The notes beneath the pieces are model-generated. The model made no database searches, was not told where the DNA came from, and saw nothing but the letters and a program-made list of their open reading frames with translations. A program made the position numbers and the translations under genes. From assembly GCA_030267565.1 (NCBI GenBank), contig BRXU01000001.1, positions 4,216,001 to 4,280,000 on the forward strand: 64,000 bases of DNA, written 5' to 3'. Positions 23,661-63,400 of the stretch are shown here, in pieces. The DNA comes from Pleodorina starrii. Its lineage: Eukaryota; Chlorophyta; Chlorophyceae; Chlamydomonadales; Volvocaceae. Within the stretch, counting starts at the first letter, position 1; every line of letters starts with the position of its first letter.

Positions 23661-26600
23661 TCGCCGCAACCACCATCGCCACCGTCGCCATCGCCACCAC
23701 CATCGCCACCGCCGCCATCGCCACCACCATCGCCACTGCCGCCATCGCCACCACCATCGCAACTGCCGCCATCGCCACCACCATCGCCACTGCCGCCATC
23801 TCCGCCACCTTCGCCGCAACCACCATCGCCGCCACCACCATCGCCGCTACCACCATCGCCGCAACCACCATCGCCGCAACCACCATCGCCACTGCCGCCA
23901 TCGCCGCCACCACCATCGCCGCAACCACCATCGCCACCGTCGCCATCGCCACCACCATCGCCAACGCCGCCATCGCCACCACCATCGCCACTGCCGCCAT
24001 CGCCACCACCATCGCCACTGCCGCCATCGCCACCACCATCGCCACTGCCGCCATCTCCGCCACCTTCGCCGCAACCACCATCGCCGCAACCACCATCGCC
24101 GCAACCACCATCGCCGCAACCACCATCGCCGCAACCACCATCGCCGCAACCACCATCGGCGCCACCACCATCGCCGCAACCACCATCGCCGCAACCACCA
24201 TCGCCGCAACCACCATCGCCGCAACCACCATCGCCACTGCCGCCATCGCCGCCACCGCCGCCATCGCCGCAACCACCATCGCCACTGCCGCCATCGCCGC
24301 AACCACCATCGCCGCAACCACCATCGCCACTGCCGCCATCACCGCCTCCATCGCCGCAACCACCATCGCCGCAACCACCATCGCCGCAACCACCATCGCC
24401 GCAACCACCATCGCCACTGCCGCCATCGCCGCCACCGCCGCCATCGCCGCAACCACCATCGCCACTGCCGCCATCGCCGCCACCGCCGCCATCGCCGCAA
24501 CCACCATCGCCACTGCCGCCATCGCCGCCACCACCATCGCCGCAACCACCATCGCCACCGTCGCCATCGCCACCACCATCGCCAACGCCGCCATCGCCAC
24601 CACCATCGCCACTGCCGCCATCGCCACCACCATCGCCACTGCCGCCATCGCCACCACCATCGCCACTGCCGCCATCTCCGCCACCATCGCCGCAACCACC
24701 ATCGCCGCAACCACCATCGCCGCAACCACCATCGCCGCAACCACCATCGCCACTGCCGCCATCGCCGCCACCACCATCGCCGCAGCCACCATCGCCACCG
24801 TCGCCATCGCCACCACCATCGCCACCGCCGCCATCGCCACCACCATCGCCACTGCCGCCATCGCCACCACCATCGCCACTGCCGCCATCGCCACCACCAT
24901 CGCCACTGCCGCCATCTCCGCCACCTTCGCCGCAACCACCATCGCCGCAACCACCATCGCCGCAACCACCATCGCCGCAACCACCATCGCCACTGCCGCC
25001 ATCGCCGCCACCACCATCGCCGCAACCACCATCGCCACCGTCGCCATCGCCACCACCATCGCCACCGCCGCCATCGCCACCACCATCGCCACGCCGCCAT
25101 CGCTACCACCATCGCCACTGCCGCCATCGCCACCACCATCGCCACTGCCGCCATCTCCGCCACCATCGCCGCAACCACCATCGCCGCAACCACCATCGCC
25201 GCAACCACCATCGCCGCAACCACCATCGCCGCAACCACCATCGCCGCAACCACCATCGCCACTGCCGCCATCGCCGCAACCGCCACCATCGCCGCAACCA
25301 CCATCGCCACTGCCGCCATCGCCGCCACCACCATCGCCGCAACCACCATCGCCACCGTCGCCATCGCCACCACCATCGCCACTGCCGCCATCGCCACCAC
25401 CATCGCCACTGCCGCCATCGCCACCACCATCGCCACTGCCGCCATCGCCACCACCATCGCCACTGCCGCCATCTCCGCCACCATCGCCGCAACCACCATC
25501 GCCGCAACCACCATCGCCGCAACCACCATCGCCGCGACCACCATCGCCGCAACCACCATCGCCGCCACCACCATCGCCGCAACCACCATCGCCGCAACCA
25601 CCATCGCCACCGTCGCCATCGCCACCACCATCGCCGCAACCACCATCGCCGCAACCACCATCGCCACCGCCGCCATCGCCACCACCATCGCCACTGCCGC
25701 CATCGCCACCACCATCGCCTCTGCCGCCATCGCCACCACCATCGCCACTGCCGCCATCTCCGCCACCTTCGCCGCAACCACCATCGCCGCAACCACCATC
25801 GCCGCAACCACCATCGCCGCAACCACCATCGCCACTGCCGCCATCGCCGCCACCACCATCGCCGCAACCACCATCGCCACCGTCGCCATCGCCACCACCA
25901 TCGCCACCGCCGCCATCGCCACCACCATCGCCACGCCGCCATCGCTACCACCATCGCCACTGCCGCCATCGCCACCACCATCGCCACTGCCGCCATCTCC
26001 GCCACCATCGCCGCAACCACCATCGCCGCAACCACCATCGCCGCAACCACCATCGCCGCAACCACCATCGCCGCAACCACCATCGCCACTGCCGCCATCG
26101 CCGCAACCGCCACCATCGCCGCAACCACCATCGCCACTGCCGCCATCGCCGCCACCACCATCGCCGCAACCACCATCGCCACCGTCGCCATCGCCACCAC
26201 CATCGCCACTGCCGCCATCGCCACCACCATCGCCACTGCCGCCATCGCCACCACCATCGCCACTGCCGCCATCGCCACCACCATCGCCACTGCCGCCATC
26301 TCCGCCACCATCGCCGCAACCACCATCGCCGCAACCACCATCGCCGCAACCACCATCGCCGCGACCACCATCGCCGCAACCACCATCGCCGCCACCACCA
26401 TCGCCGCAACCACCATCGCCGCAACCACCATCGCCACCGTCGCCATCGCCACCACCATCGCCGCAACCACCATCGCCGCAACCACCATCGCCACCGCCGC
26501 CATCGCCACCACCATCGCCACTGCCGCCATCGCCACCACCATCGCCACTGCCGCCATCGCCACCACCATCGCCACTGCCGCCATCTCCGCCACCTTCGCC

Positions 26601-27245
26601 GCAACCACCATCGCCGCAACCACCATCGCCGCAACCACCATCGCCGCAACCACCATCGCCGCAACCACCATCGCCACTGCCGCCATCGCCGCCACCACCA
26701 TCGCCGCAACCACCATCGCCACCGTCGCCATCGCCACCACCATCGCCACCGCCGCCATCGCCACTGCCGCCATCGCTACCACCATCGCCACTGCCGCCAT
26801 CGCCACCACCATCGCCACTGCCGCCATCTCCGCCACCATCGCCGCAACCACCATCGCCGCAACCACCATCGCCGCAACCACCATCGCCGCAACCACCATC
26901 GCCGCAACCACCATCGCCGCAACCACCATCGCCACAACCACCATCGCCACTGCCGCCATCGCCACCACCGCCGCCATCGCCGCAACCACCATCGCCACTG
27001 CCGCCATCGCCGCCACCACCATCGCCGCAACCACCATCGCCACCGTCGCCATCGCCACCACCATCGCCACTGCCGCCATCGCCACCACCATCGCCACTGC
27101 CGCCATCGCCACCACCATCGCCACTGCCGCCATCGCCACCACCATCGCCACTGCCGCCATCTCCGCCACCATCGCCGCAACCACCATCGCCGCAACCACC
27201 ATCGCCGCAACCACCATCGCCGCGACCACCATCGCCGCAACTACA
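23661..27245 (+). repeat. Giant 15-bp minisatellite, right part
   Basis: The same 15-bp units continue after the LINE. The PPSPX frame matches that of the left part if the LINE and one 15-bp duplication are removed. It then slips twice by one base, where CCACTGCCGCC has become CCACGCCGCC (after 25092 and after 25934). The two slips lie in copies of a repeat about 840 bases long. Marker ACTAACATCC was not seen here. The array stops about 25-30 bases inside what looks like the intron following exon A-prime of gene 2 (27271). Confidence 0.95.
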
Positions 27246-27270
27246 TCCGCAGCCTGCTGACTATACTCAC

Positions 27271-54564
<27,294 letters not shown>

Positions 54565-55231
54565 CGTTCGGGCCGGCTGCCGAGCGCTGAACTCAGCTTA
54601 TTAGTTGCGATGTCAAAATAGATGTTAAAGTACTTATGTATACATAAGTGAAGAGTGACGAAAAGGCCTCATAATAGGGGCATGCCTGGCGTTGATGGTA
54701 ACTCCGGGAAAGACTTTCCTCCGTAAAAGTTCGGAACTCCGTAAAATGCAGTTTTGACGTCGTAAACTTTTTTTGGAGTTTACGGAGCCATTCAATGCAC
54801 ATACCATTTTTGTGCAAGTATTCATATAGGGCGTTTTAATAAATACTCAGAAGTACGTACGTATAAAGGATACATAGCGCAGACACAGCTCGTCACTTTC
54901 CATGTACACTTTTCCCGTAAACTCCAGTTAGTTCTTGCTCTGGATCATTGCCCTTGCCATTTCTATTACAGAATTGCTATGCTAGAAGAGACGTTGCTTT
55001 AAAGGAGCAGGTCTCATGAACCAAAGAAGAGAAATCACGCACGAGCAAACGAACGAAGCGGGCGACACCTACCCAGGGAGGGCGGGTGGGGCGCTGAACA
55101 ACAAAAACATGATAAGATGTCAGCTATCAACGCGCAACTTTATGCGGTCCTGAGAACACGTACCACTGTCGGCTCCGTAGGCCCTACACCTAACTAACCC
55201 GGCTTACTTCAACGTAAGCCCGCATGAGTTC
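54565..55231. other. Upstream region of gene 2
   Basis: No gene. It contains a perfect 18-base palindrome ACTTATGTATACATAAGT (54632-54649) about 70 bases before the gene 2 ATG, several CTCCGTAAA/TTTACGGAG words (54719-54787), and one copy of a 23-base repeat (54929-54952) whose partner is at 55227-55249. Promoter function is not shown. Confidence 0.5.
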
Positions 55232-55999
55232 TTACTCTGGATCATTGCCAAAAGAAACGATATGCCCTCTAGCGGTTGAAGTATCGAACACCAAACGGCG
55301 CCACGCGCCGGACCGCGAGAGGGCCAAAGAAGGCGACGGCCTTCGGGCAGGAGCGCACAACCATGTCGAGGCAGTGCTCCCGCATGGCGGCCGAGTTGGC
55401 CGCCCAACCCCCAAACGATTCCACGACATCCAACGGAACCCCCGTAGCCCGCGCAGCCGAGGCGCCACCGCGCCGGAGGCTCGCTGTACAATGTGCGTGT
55501 GGACGCCCCGTAAGTGCGCCACACTGCACCAGGACCGTAGCAAACCAACGCTCCGCCGCGGCCGTGCATGGACCGCCGCGCCGGCCACAGACCGGCCGGG
55601 GAACGAGCCAGCTGCCGCTCCAACGCTGCCCGCAACAACGGGAGGCCACACAAGGGAAACTGCAAGACGGCAGACACAATGCGCCCCTGCCTTCCAGTTG
55701 AGGGGCTTGTACTGAAAAACGGGCTCCCCATCCAGCAGGGTGACACGCGCCCAGATCACCGACAACGAATCGGGGCGCAAAAAGAGACAGAAATCGAGGA
55801 CGACAAACAAATAAAAGCGCCAGGAACAGATCCGACTGGAGGGGAGCCGCCGCTCATACAGGTGCCAGGCATCAGACGCACTAGACGCCAACACCAGCGA
55901 TGACGGGGCGGCAAGCGAAACCTGCAGCCGTGCCCACCCCTTTCGAAAGGCCACCAACCAAACATTATCCCCGTCGCAAAGCGAAACCCAGCAAATCAT
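55232..55999 (-). pseudogene. Tyrosine-recombinase remnant
   Basis: One minus frame has LFLRPDSLSVIWARVTLLDG, like the box I arginine region of tyrosine recombinases. After a frameshift another frame (55269-55679) has HCTASLRRGGASAARATGV and VESFGGWAANSAAMREH, like the box II H-x-x-R, GGW and end segments. The position expected for the catalytic Tyr reads His (REHCLD). DIRS/Ngaro or Crypton origin is possible. No reverse transcriptase is seen beside it. Confidence 0.55.
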
Positions 56000-57159
56000 G
56001 CACGATATTGATGGCGTTAAAGTAAGGCTGCGAAGTGCGCGCTTGCACCGTTCCCTTGGATGCTAAAAACTGCACTCATAAAGACCAGTATACTGCGTTG
56101 CCGGTAAGAACGCCACATGAGAGTGCCCAGTCTACCACTGCACCCGCCCGGACCGCTACGACCTGCCACTGCGGGGGCGCTCACTTCGGGGGCCGCTCAC
56201 TTCGGGTTACATAACATTTGATAACTTACATGTGATAGATGTGCAATATTCTGTAAGACGTTTTTCGTCTGGCTGGCGTGTCGAAGTTCGATTTACATAG
56301 TCGCCAGCGGGCGGAACGAACGCAAAACAGCTTCATCATACGTCCTACTGCATTCGTCACGCACGAGTAACGAAGGGTTGGCTTTCCCATGGTGAAGTGC
56401 GACAGGCATGACAGGACAAAAGCACGACCTGCACGACCGCAATAAAAATCATGTATGTACGTACCAACGGACTGCTGCGAACCGCTCCCTCCGTACCTAG
56501 CTAGATACGATGTCAATCTCGGACAAAAGCACGCAAGAAGCCAGTTGCCAATACGCATGCGTACGTCCAGCAGCAGCCCAGAGTTACCAAGCACACGCAC
56601 CCGCAACAGCCAGCAGCGGCGGTAGATACACAGCAGCAGGCAGGGCACAACTGCTGATTGCCATCCATCCTGCTCTGCTTGTGTAGCGGCGCATATACAC
56701 ACATACTCACACTACAAGCTCCCAACCCGTCAGTGAACTATCAAGTAAGCCGGGGTTTCACGTCGAAGACATAGGTAGTATGACTACTTCAGCTTGCTTC
56801 GATTTCATTTCAGCGTCGGTCAAGGTGGCTCGGTTCGCGCGGCTGCGGTTGAGAGCCCGCCCATGTGGCCAGGAAGACTGAGGCGTGGACGAACGACCGA
56901 GTTATCCTACATCCAATATATCATCAGAGCCTACCAAAAGATTGGAATGATGCGGATAACGGCGTGGGATGCGGAGGGCCGCATGGGGCCCGTTGGTTCA
57001 ATCATCACCAGCGCGTACCTATGATGAGTTCATATAAAGGTTTTTGGTGGCTTACTTCATCATATTGCCCCTGGCGCCGACCACATGTGTTTGTAAGACC
57101 CGGATGTGGGGAACGCGCAAACGAGCTTTCCGGCCGGCCTTCGTTCGCCGCGCCACAAC
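56000..57159. other. Intergenic region between genes 1 and 2
   Basis: I see no supported gene. Small features only: an imperfect direct repeat of CGCTCACTTCGGG at about 56177-56210. Open frames here lack recognisable motifs. Confidence 0.4.
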
Positions 57160-57405
57160 CTAGATCGTGAAAAGGCCAACAGCGGCCACGAAGGGCAGGT
57201 TTGCAACCGCCAGTACGGGATTGTCGTTGAAAACCAGGCGGGCGCCCACCACTGTGCTGCCGGCAAACTCCGCGGCGGTCATCATCCCGGATCGCACCAC
57301 GGCGGCCGCCGACACCGGGAAATGCGTGAGGCCGGGGCAGATGTAGGTGGGGGAGGCATCGCGAGAGGCGTCGAAGACCGGGACAAGCAGCTGAGAGCCC
57401 GCCGC
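57160..57405 (-). CDS. Gene 1 last exon: C-terminal domain part 3
   Basis: 246 bases from a GCTGCAG acceptor to [57 protein letters not shown] and [10 protein letters not shown] do not recognise the domain. Confidence 0.65.
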   Translation of the reverse strand, partial: AAGSQLLVPVFDASRDASPTYICPGLTHFPVSAAAVVRSGMMTAAEFAGSTVVGARLVFNDNPVLAVANLPFVAAVGLFTI

Positions 57406-60400
57406 CTGCAGCAGCGCGAGGTTATGTTCGTACTTATTAAATAGTAGTACCATTCACATGCACAGTAAACATGTAGACATGCAGTGTCCTGGTAACTGCT
57501 GCACACAAAACATACGTTGCTCGTTCGGGGGATTTTACCGTTAGTTAGACGATCACATGCATGCAACCCAATCGATTGGGTACGTAGATACGGATATATC
57601 TACGTATCTATTACAATAGACCCAAGCAATACATATCAGTCGCCGAGTCCATCGACTCACCGGGCTGCCGCCGCTGCCCGCCGGCGGGATGACCAGCAGG
57701 TGTACGGCAGTCATCAGCGGCTGCAGGGTCCCCAGGTTGAGGAAGTAGACACCCACGGAGCGGGCCGTGCGGGCGGTGGCGTTGGAGGGCAAGAAGGACA
57801 CGTCCAAAACCCGCGGGGAGGCCTGTGTGAAATGCAAAGTAAGGGCGACCAATGAAGCAGAAACATGTGAGTACATACACCGGTTGGCCCGTTTATCAAG
57901 TAATGTTGCAAAGGACAAAAAAGACTTCAAAGGCGCGGTGCATCGAATGGCAGCATGGCAACAGGCAGCAGGGCCGGCGGCCGGTCGGACCGCAGCCGGA
58001 CGACGCGGCATGTGAGCAAATCCATCAGCCGCAGCAGCTAGCCCTACGTATCTAAGCGGATGGAGCAAGGGGCGGGCCCGCCGCAGTACAGCTTTCTGTG
58101 AAGAGGCTGTTCATGCGCGCGCCTATCCATCCAGTCGGCCAAGAAGGATTGGTCCGTTCTTCAAACGCAGGACTAGCTACAGTGATCGCGGCGCACCTTT
58201 TTGTTTGCAGGCGCCCAGGCGTGGGAGGCGGCGGGGCGGGCGCAGGTGGTGATCTGAAGGACCGCCGCTCGGGGCGGACCCACGACCTTGGAGGCCTGGG
58301 CAGGCACCTGATGAGGGCGGGCGGGGCCGCACGCATCCAAGGGCGTAGGTAGGGGCGGGGCCCGGGGACCCGGGATGGTGTGATCGGGGAAGAGCATGGC
58401 CCCATTCATCGCACGTGTCTGGTTGGTTAGATTAGATCAAGTACCCTTCTGCTGCCCCTCTTCATTATTTACACCGAGGCGAGCAGCAACGAAAAACATG
58501 TGGAGGAAAAACGTGGTTTTCCACTAGGTCGCGCTTATGGATGGCAAAGGGTGTAGAAATAAATGCGTTGTAACAGTTACGTATACAGTTGCATGAATCA
58601 ATCCCAGTTATAAAAGGATGGATCACGTATACGGTATGATATTGTCTTCCGCACTCACATCACTCGAGGCGGATGTTGCCCACAACTGGGATGGGGGAGG
58701 CGGGGGCGAGGGAGGCAGGGGGCGCGGCGGCGAGGGCTTGGGCGGCGGTGGGGTGCGGGGGCTGGTCGTTGGCGGCGACTTTGCACGTTTTGGCTTCGGC
58801 GGCGGTGGCGAGGGCGGAGGTGAAGGCGGAGGTGACGGCGGTGGTGAAAGTGGGGGCGAGGAAGACTTGGGAGGTGGAGACGGCGGGGGCGGTGAGGGTG
58901 GCATCGGATTAGGTGGAGGAGGAACGGGAGATGGGGACGGTGGAAGAGGTGAGGGCGGCCTTTGTGGTTGTGGGGAGGGGGGCACGGGTCATGGCAGCGG
59001 CGGCGTGGGAGATGATAGTGAGGGCGGCGGTGGGGAGGAAGTTGGGCTTGGGGAATCCGCTGGTGAGGACGGCTGTGGGAAGGGAAGTGGAGGTGGGGGA
59101 GGTGGAGGTGGAGTAGGAGTAGTTCTCTTGGGAGGTGGAGGCGGCGGCGGTGGGGGAAACGGAGATGGCGGGGAAGGCGAGGGAGGGAACGGAGAGGGCG
59201 GGGAGGGTGAGGGGGGTGGAGGTGAGGGGGGCGCTGGAGATGGCGGCAGAGGTGAGGGAGGTAGCGAAGGAGGTAGGGGCGAGGGAGGGAGCGGCGACGG
59301 GGTTGGGGGTGAGGGAGGGAGGGACGAGGGCGGCAAGGGCGAGGGAGGAGGCGGCGATGGTGGCAGCGGAGATGGGGGCGCGGGAGAGGGTGGCAGTGGA
59401 GAGGGAGACGGAGGAGATGGAGGGGATGGAGTGGGCGGTGAAGGCGGCGGCGGCGGGTGCGGTGGTTGTGGCGATGGCGGAAGCAGGGGTGGAAGCGGAG
59501 GAGAAGGTGGCGCATTCGGCATTTGTGTGACTGTAGCGCCCGTGGCGGCAGCCAAATTGCCCAAGTCCATCGGCGGGCCCGGCGGAGGGGCCGGAGGGCG
59601 AGGCGGAGGCGGAGGCGGGCTGGGCGACTCCACCACTCCCGGCGGATTGGGTGGCCGCGGGGGCGGTGACGGCGGAAGCGGCGCATCAATCTGTTTGGTG
59701 ACGCTGAAGTCGACCGTGGCGGAGTCATTACCCGTTGGAGTGGTCAGCAGATGGCGTGTATGATGCTCAATCTCTACCACTGCCTGGCGCTGCTCGCCTC
59801 CTTCCCCCACTGGCAGGAGCTCCACCAGCGACACAAGGCCCAGGGCGCGAAGGCCCGCCATCTCCGGACCCTCCACACTCAGCGCCCGACAGACAATGGT
59901 GGAATCAGTAGTGGAAGATGTCTCGAGTGCGGCACGGCGGCGGCGGAGGATCATGTACGGCTTGCCGTTGATAATCACGGAGGACACATCAATCTGGTCA
60001 AGCGGTACGCCCCATGAGTCGTGGATTTGCTGTTTGAAGGTATGCAGGAAGGCGAAAATGGCGGTCTGCACGCAGTTGAGCATGAAGACCGACGTGCGGC
60101 GACGTGAAATTAGTTGAGAGAGTGACGTAAGCACGCGTACATAGCGAGACAGCGATGCAATGGGTGGCGCCGTCCCAGAGAGAGAGAGAGTAGCAGATGC
60201 TGCAGGCGTGTATCAAAACGTGAAGGACAGCAGCCTGTTGGGAGCGGACAAAGCTATCCGCTGATCCGCAGGCACGTTTTATCGCGCAGGTGTGTGCACA
60301 TCGGAAGGACGCCGCCGCGGTTGTCGTGGTACGGCATGCAGGTACGGCGCTAGGGATCTCGATGCTCGCTTCGCGGAAGTAAACGTCGGTGCTCGTCAAG

Positions 60401-63400
60401 GAAACATTTTTTGCGAGAAACCCAATATTAACTACACCGTTGAATAATGTTGTCATCGCATACGGCGGCCACGACACATTTGTTTTTGGAGGTTACCCCA
60501 CCTAGCCTGGCAACCATCCATATACACCAATCTGACGCACACCTTTGGACACAACGCATCCCCACTTACCCAATCGACGGCGCCGTTGGTAGACAACGTT
60601 AAGCCTTTGAATCCGGCCAAATAATTTGTCTTGACAAGCGCGATGCCGGGCGGCAGCGGCGGCAGGGGGCTCCTTACCGGTGGCGGTACTTCTGGCGAGG
60701 ATGAGGGAGGAGCTAGGTACGCTGCGGGGAACGCACGGGAGATGTGAGTCATCCCCTAATTCATTTCACTGCTGGTATGTATAAGGTTTATCTGGCGCTA
60801 ATGCTGTATGTTGGAAGGAGCGTACCGCTTGGGCGACCCAGCGCCACTTGGCAGACCCAGCGCCACTTGGCAGCAGCGTGGTAGCGCGGTTGAATCCAAA
60901 CCAATAAAGCGTCTGAATCCTGGCAGAATCTATCAAGACACAACCTGATGGCATGTCCTGGTGACAGCAGGGAATAAATGCACATCAGCTAGCTAGCAGC
61001 GCGTGAGCGCGCGATTCATTTCTTACTTAAACAAAACATTACGGCATGTTCATCATTACATAAAAACAGGTACATAGCGACGTACATATACGGCAAAACG
61101 GTATGCATATACGGCTCACTCGGCATCTTGGAATACACGCACGAGCCTTGGGAGGCGACAATGGGGAACGCCCCTGTCCTCAACCCATATACCCCGCCAC
61201 TCGTGGTAATTGTCTGACACGCCGCTCGCGCCGAGCAATCAGCGGCGGCCGCCTGGAGAGTCTGCGCCGACCCGAGGGACACTCCCGCCGAGGTATCGGC
61301 GTTGGGGGTCGCGTAGTAGCCCTCGAGCTTTGGGCAGCCTGCGTGCGTGTACGCATCAGCATGAAATCAAACATACACGTCCGTGCGTGCGTGCGGTGTG
61401 TGCAGTGGTGGCGGATTGTGTAATAACTAGCGCTTTCTGGATAAATAAGTCACATGGATGGGGGATAGAGCGCGGCGCGTGCGCAAGCGCAATTCCTCCA
61501 CTGGTGGAGCAGCGGGGCGTGTTGGCGCATGGAATCGCGGCATCATCAGCAAAACAGATTTATCGTCGGGTTTAGGTGGAACTAGCATGGCATGCACGCG
61601 AGGCTTGCCGATGTGCGGAATAATCTTGCTTGCACAGGCAGGGTGTTCCCATTGCCTCGCTCCTGTGTGTAAGGTTTGTGTGTGCGAGATCCAAGCGGGC
61701 GGCCTTAATCAAGGCATCAATATTGGTGTTACGTATGTACGCCGTACTTATTACGTGCATGCAGGGGCAACAGCCAGGTGTGTATCGACGCTCGACTACG
61801 TGCGTGTACATACGCACGTGCTTACGCGTTCATAATACCGGTAACTCACTGGCGGCTATGGCCTCGCAGCCGAAGACGTCCCAGCTGTACCGCCAGCCAT
61901 CGGCCAGGGTGCCGTAGTTACCGCCGCCCGTGGCGCCGTACTTGTCACGGAAGAACGTGCAAACACGGGTGTTGCAGTCGAAGTCCGCATAGACGTTTTG
62001 AAGCTCCGTAAAGGGCGCCAGAGCGCCCAACGACAACCCGGGCACGACGTTGTAGTTCTCAATCAGCGCGCCACACAAGGCAGAGTTGTAGCGCGTGGCT
62101 GCAAAATCATGGACGCATGCAGGATACGTGTATGGACATACAACAAGTTGGATAATGGCTGGATCATATACGGACCGAACTGACCCACTCAATGGTGGGT
62201 CAGTTCGATCCGTTCGTACCCATTAGTTGATGCATCTACAACAGAGAGCAACCCTATGTCAGGTATGAATGCATGTATGTCTGGCCGCCCTGGATGAATC
62301 ATGGTGCGCATGTGAATAATAGTCAAGTAGTGTCAGCATACACCAGATGCATTGGCTGTATGTCCATCAATGCAACATCCCATCACAATACACACATAGC
62401 AATACACACACACATCTTAGCAGTAGCGCAGGGCAGCAGGCACACACGCATATCACATAGCTATCTAGCTAGCTTCATACGCACCAGCCCGGAAGTACAT
62501 GCACGACCCTGGCACCGCCGTGAAAGGCGCCGGGGTCGTCTTGAGCCAGCCCGCCAAATTCATTCCCAGGCAGTCCCATCGGTCGACGCATCCGGTGGCA
62601 GGGCTTATGCTTGCGACAGCGTTGATGTCGTTGCCCGAGTGATCGACGTCCAGGAAGGGCCCCAGGTATCCGTCAAGGGTAGGGCAGGCTGCGTGCATTT
62701 GCGGCGGGCCGACAGCAATAGTACGTCTTGCTAATAAAGTGGAATACAACTACGGCACCACGTACTGCAAAGCAAAAACGAGCGACGAATACGTGTTGTG
62801 GCCTGCTTCTTACGAAGTAATAATAAAGCATAAATCATGCTGCTGGAACGGACACTATCTAGCTACGTAGGAAGGTGTGTTCTAGCGCCATCTATCCCGA
62901 TTGCGCGCGGAGGAAAGGGATTTGGCTCAGCAGCAAAGGTAGTGAGGGCAGTATGCAGTATATGTGGCACGGCTCAAATAAAATGGTTCATTCGATACGC
63001 ATGGATGGTAACTCCATTCCTGTGCGTGACGTACTGCTGGATGCTATCCGGTGCGAGGGCACGCACTTGCCTACGTACCTGCTGGGGCGGGGACTGGCGG
63101 CGGCGGCGGCGGTACTTCTGGCGAGGATGAAGGAGGCGCTAGGTACGCTACGAGGAGCGCACGGGCGATAGACGTGAGTTATTATCCCCTAATTTATTTC
63201 ACTGCGGGTACGTACAAGGTTTATCTGGTGCTAAAAGGAATGCTGTATGTTGAGAGGAGCGTATCGCTCGGGCGAGCCAGCGCCACCTGGCAGCAGCGCG
63301 GATAGGGGGCTGCATCCACGAACGACAGCTAGCGGCTGAATCCAACCCAATACAGCGGCGGAATCCTGGCAGAATCTATCTAGCTAGACACAACTTGATG

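Noticed and set aside
23656..25934. Long minus-strand MVVAA-type frames in the right array
   Set aside because: Repeat shadow with no start context or flanking coding sequence.
1..27245. CRISPR-like or satellite centromere array
   Set aside because: Units are contiguous without spacers, and the sequence is a GC-rich minisatellite in a eukaryotic locus; nothing indicates a centromere.
56226..56725. 158-codon minus-strand ORF
   Set aside because: No recognisable domain, no splice or neighbour support; left as unannotated.
58618..59763. 381-codon plus-strand glycine-rich ORF
   Set aside because: Exact antisense of the gene 1 proline-rich exon, whose frame and splice phases fit on the minus strand.
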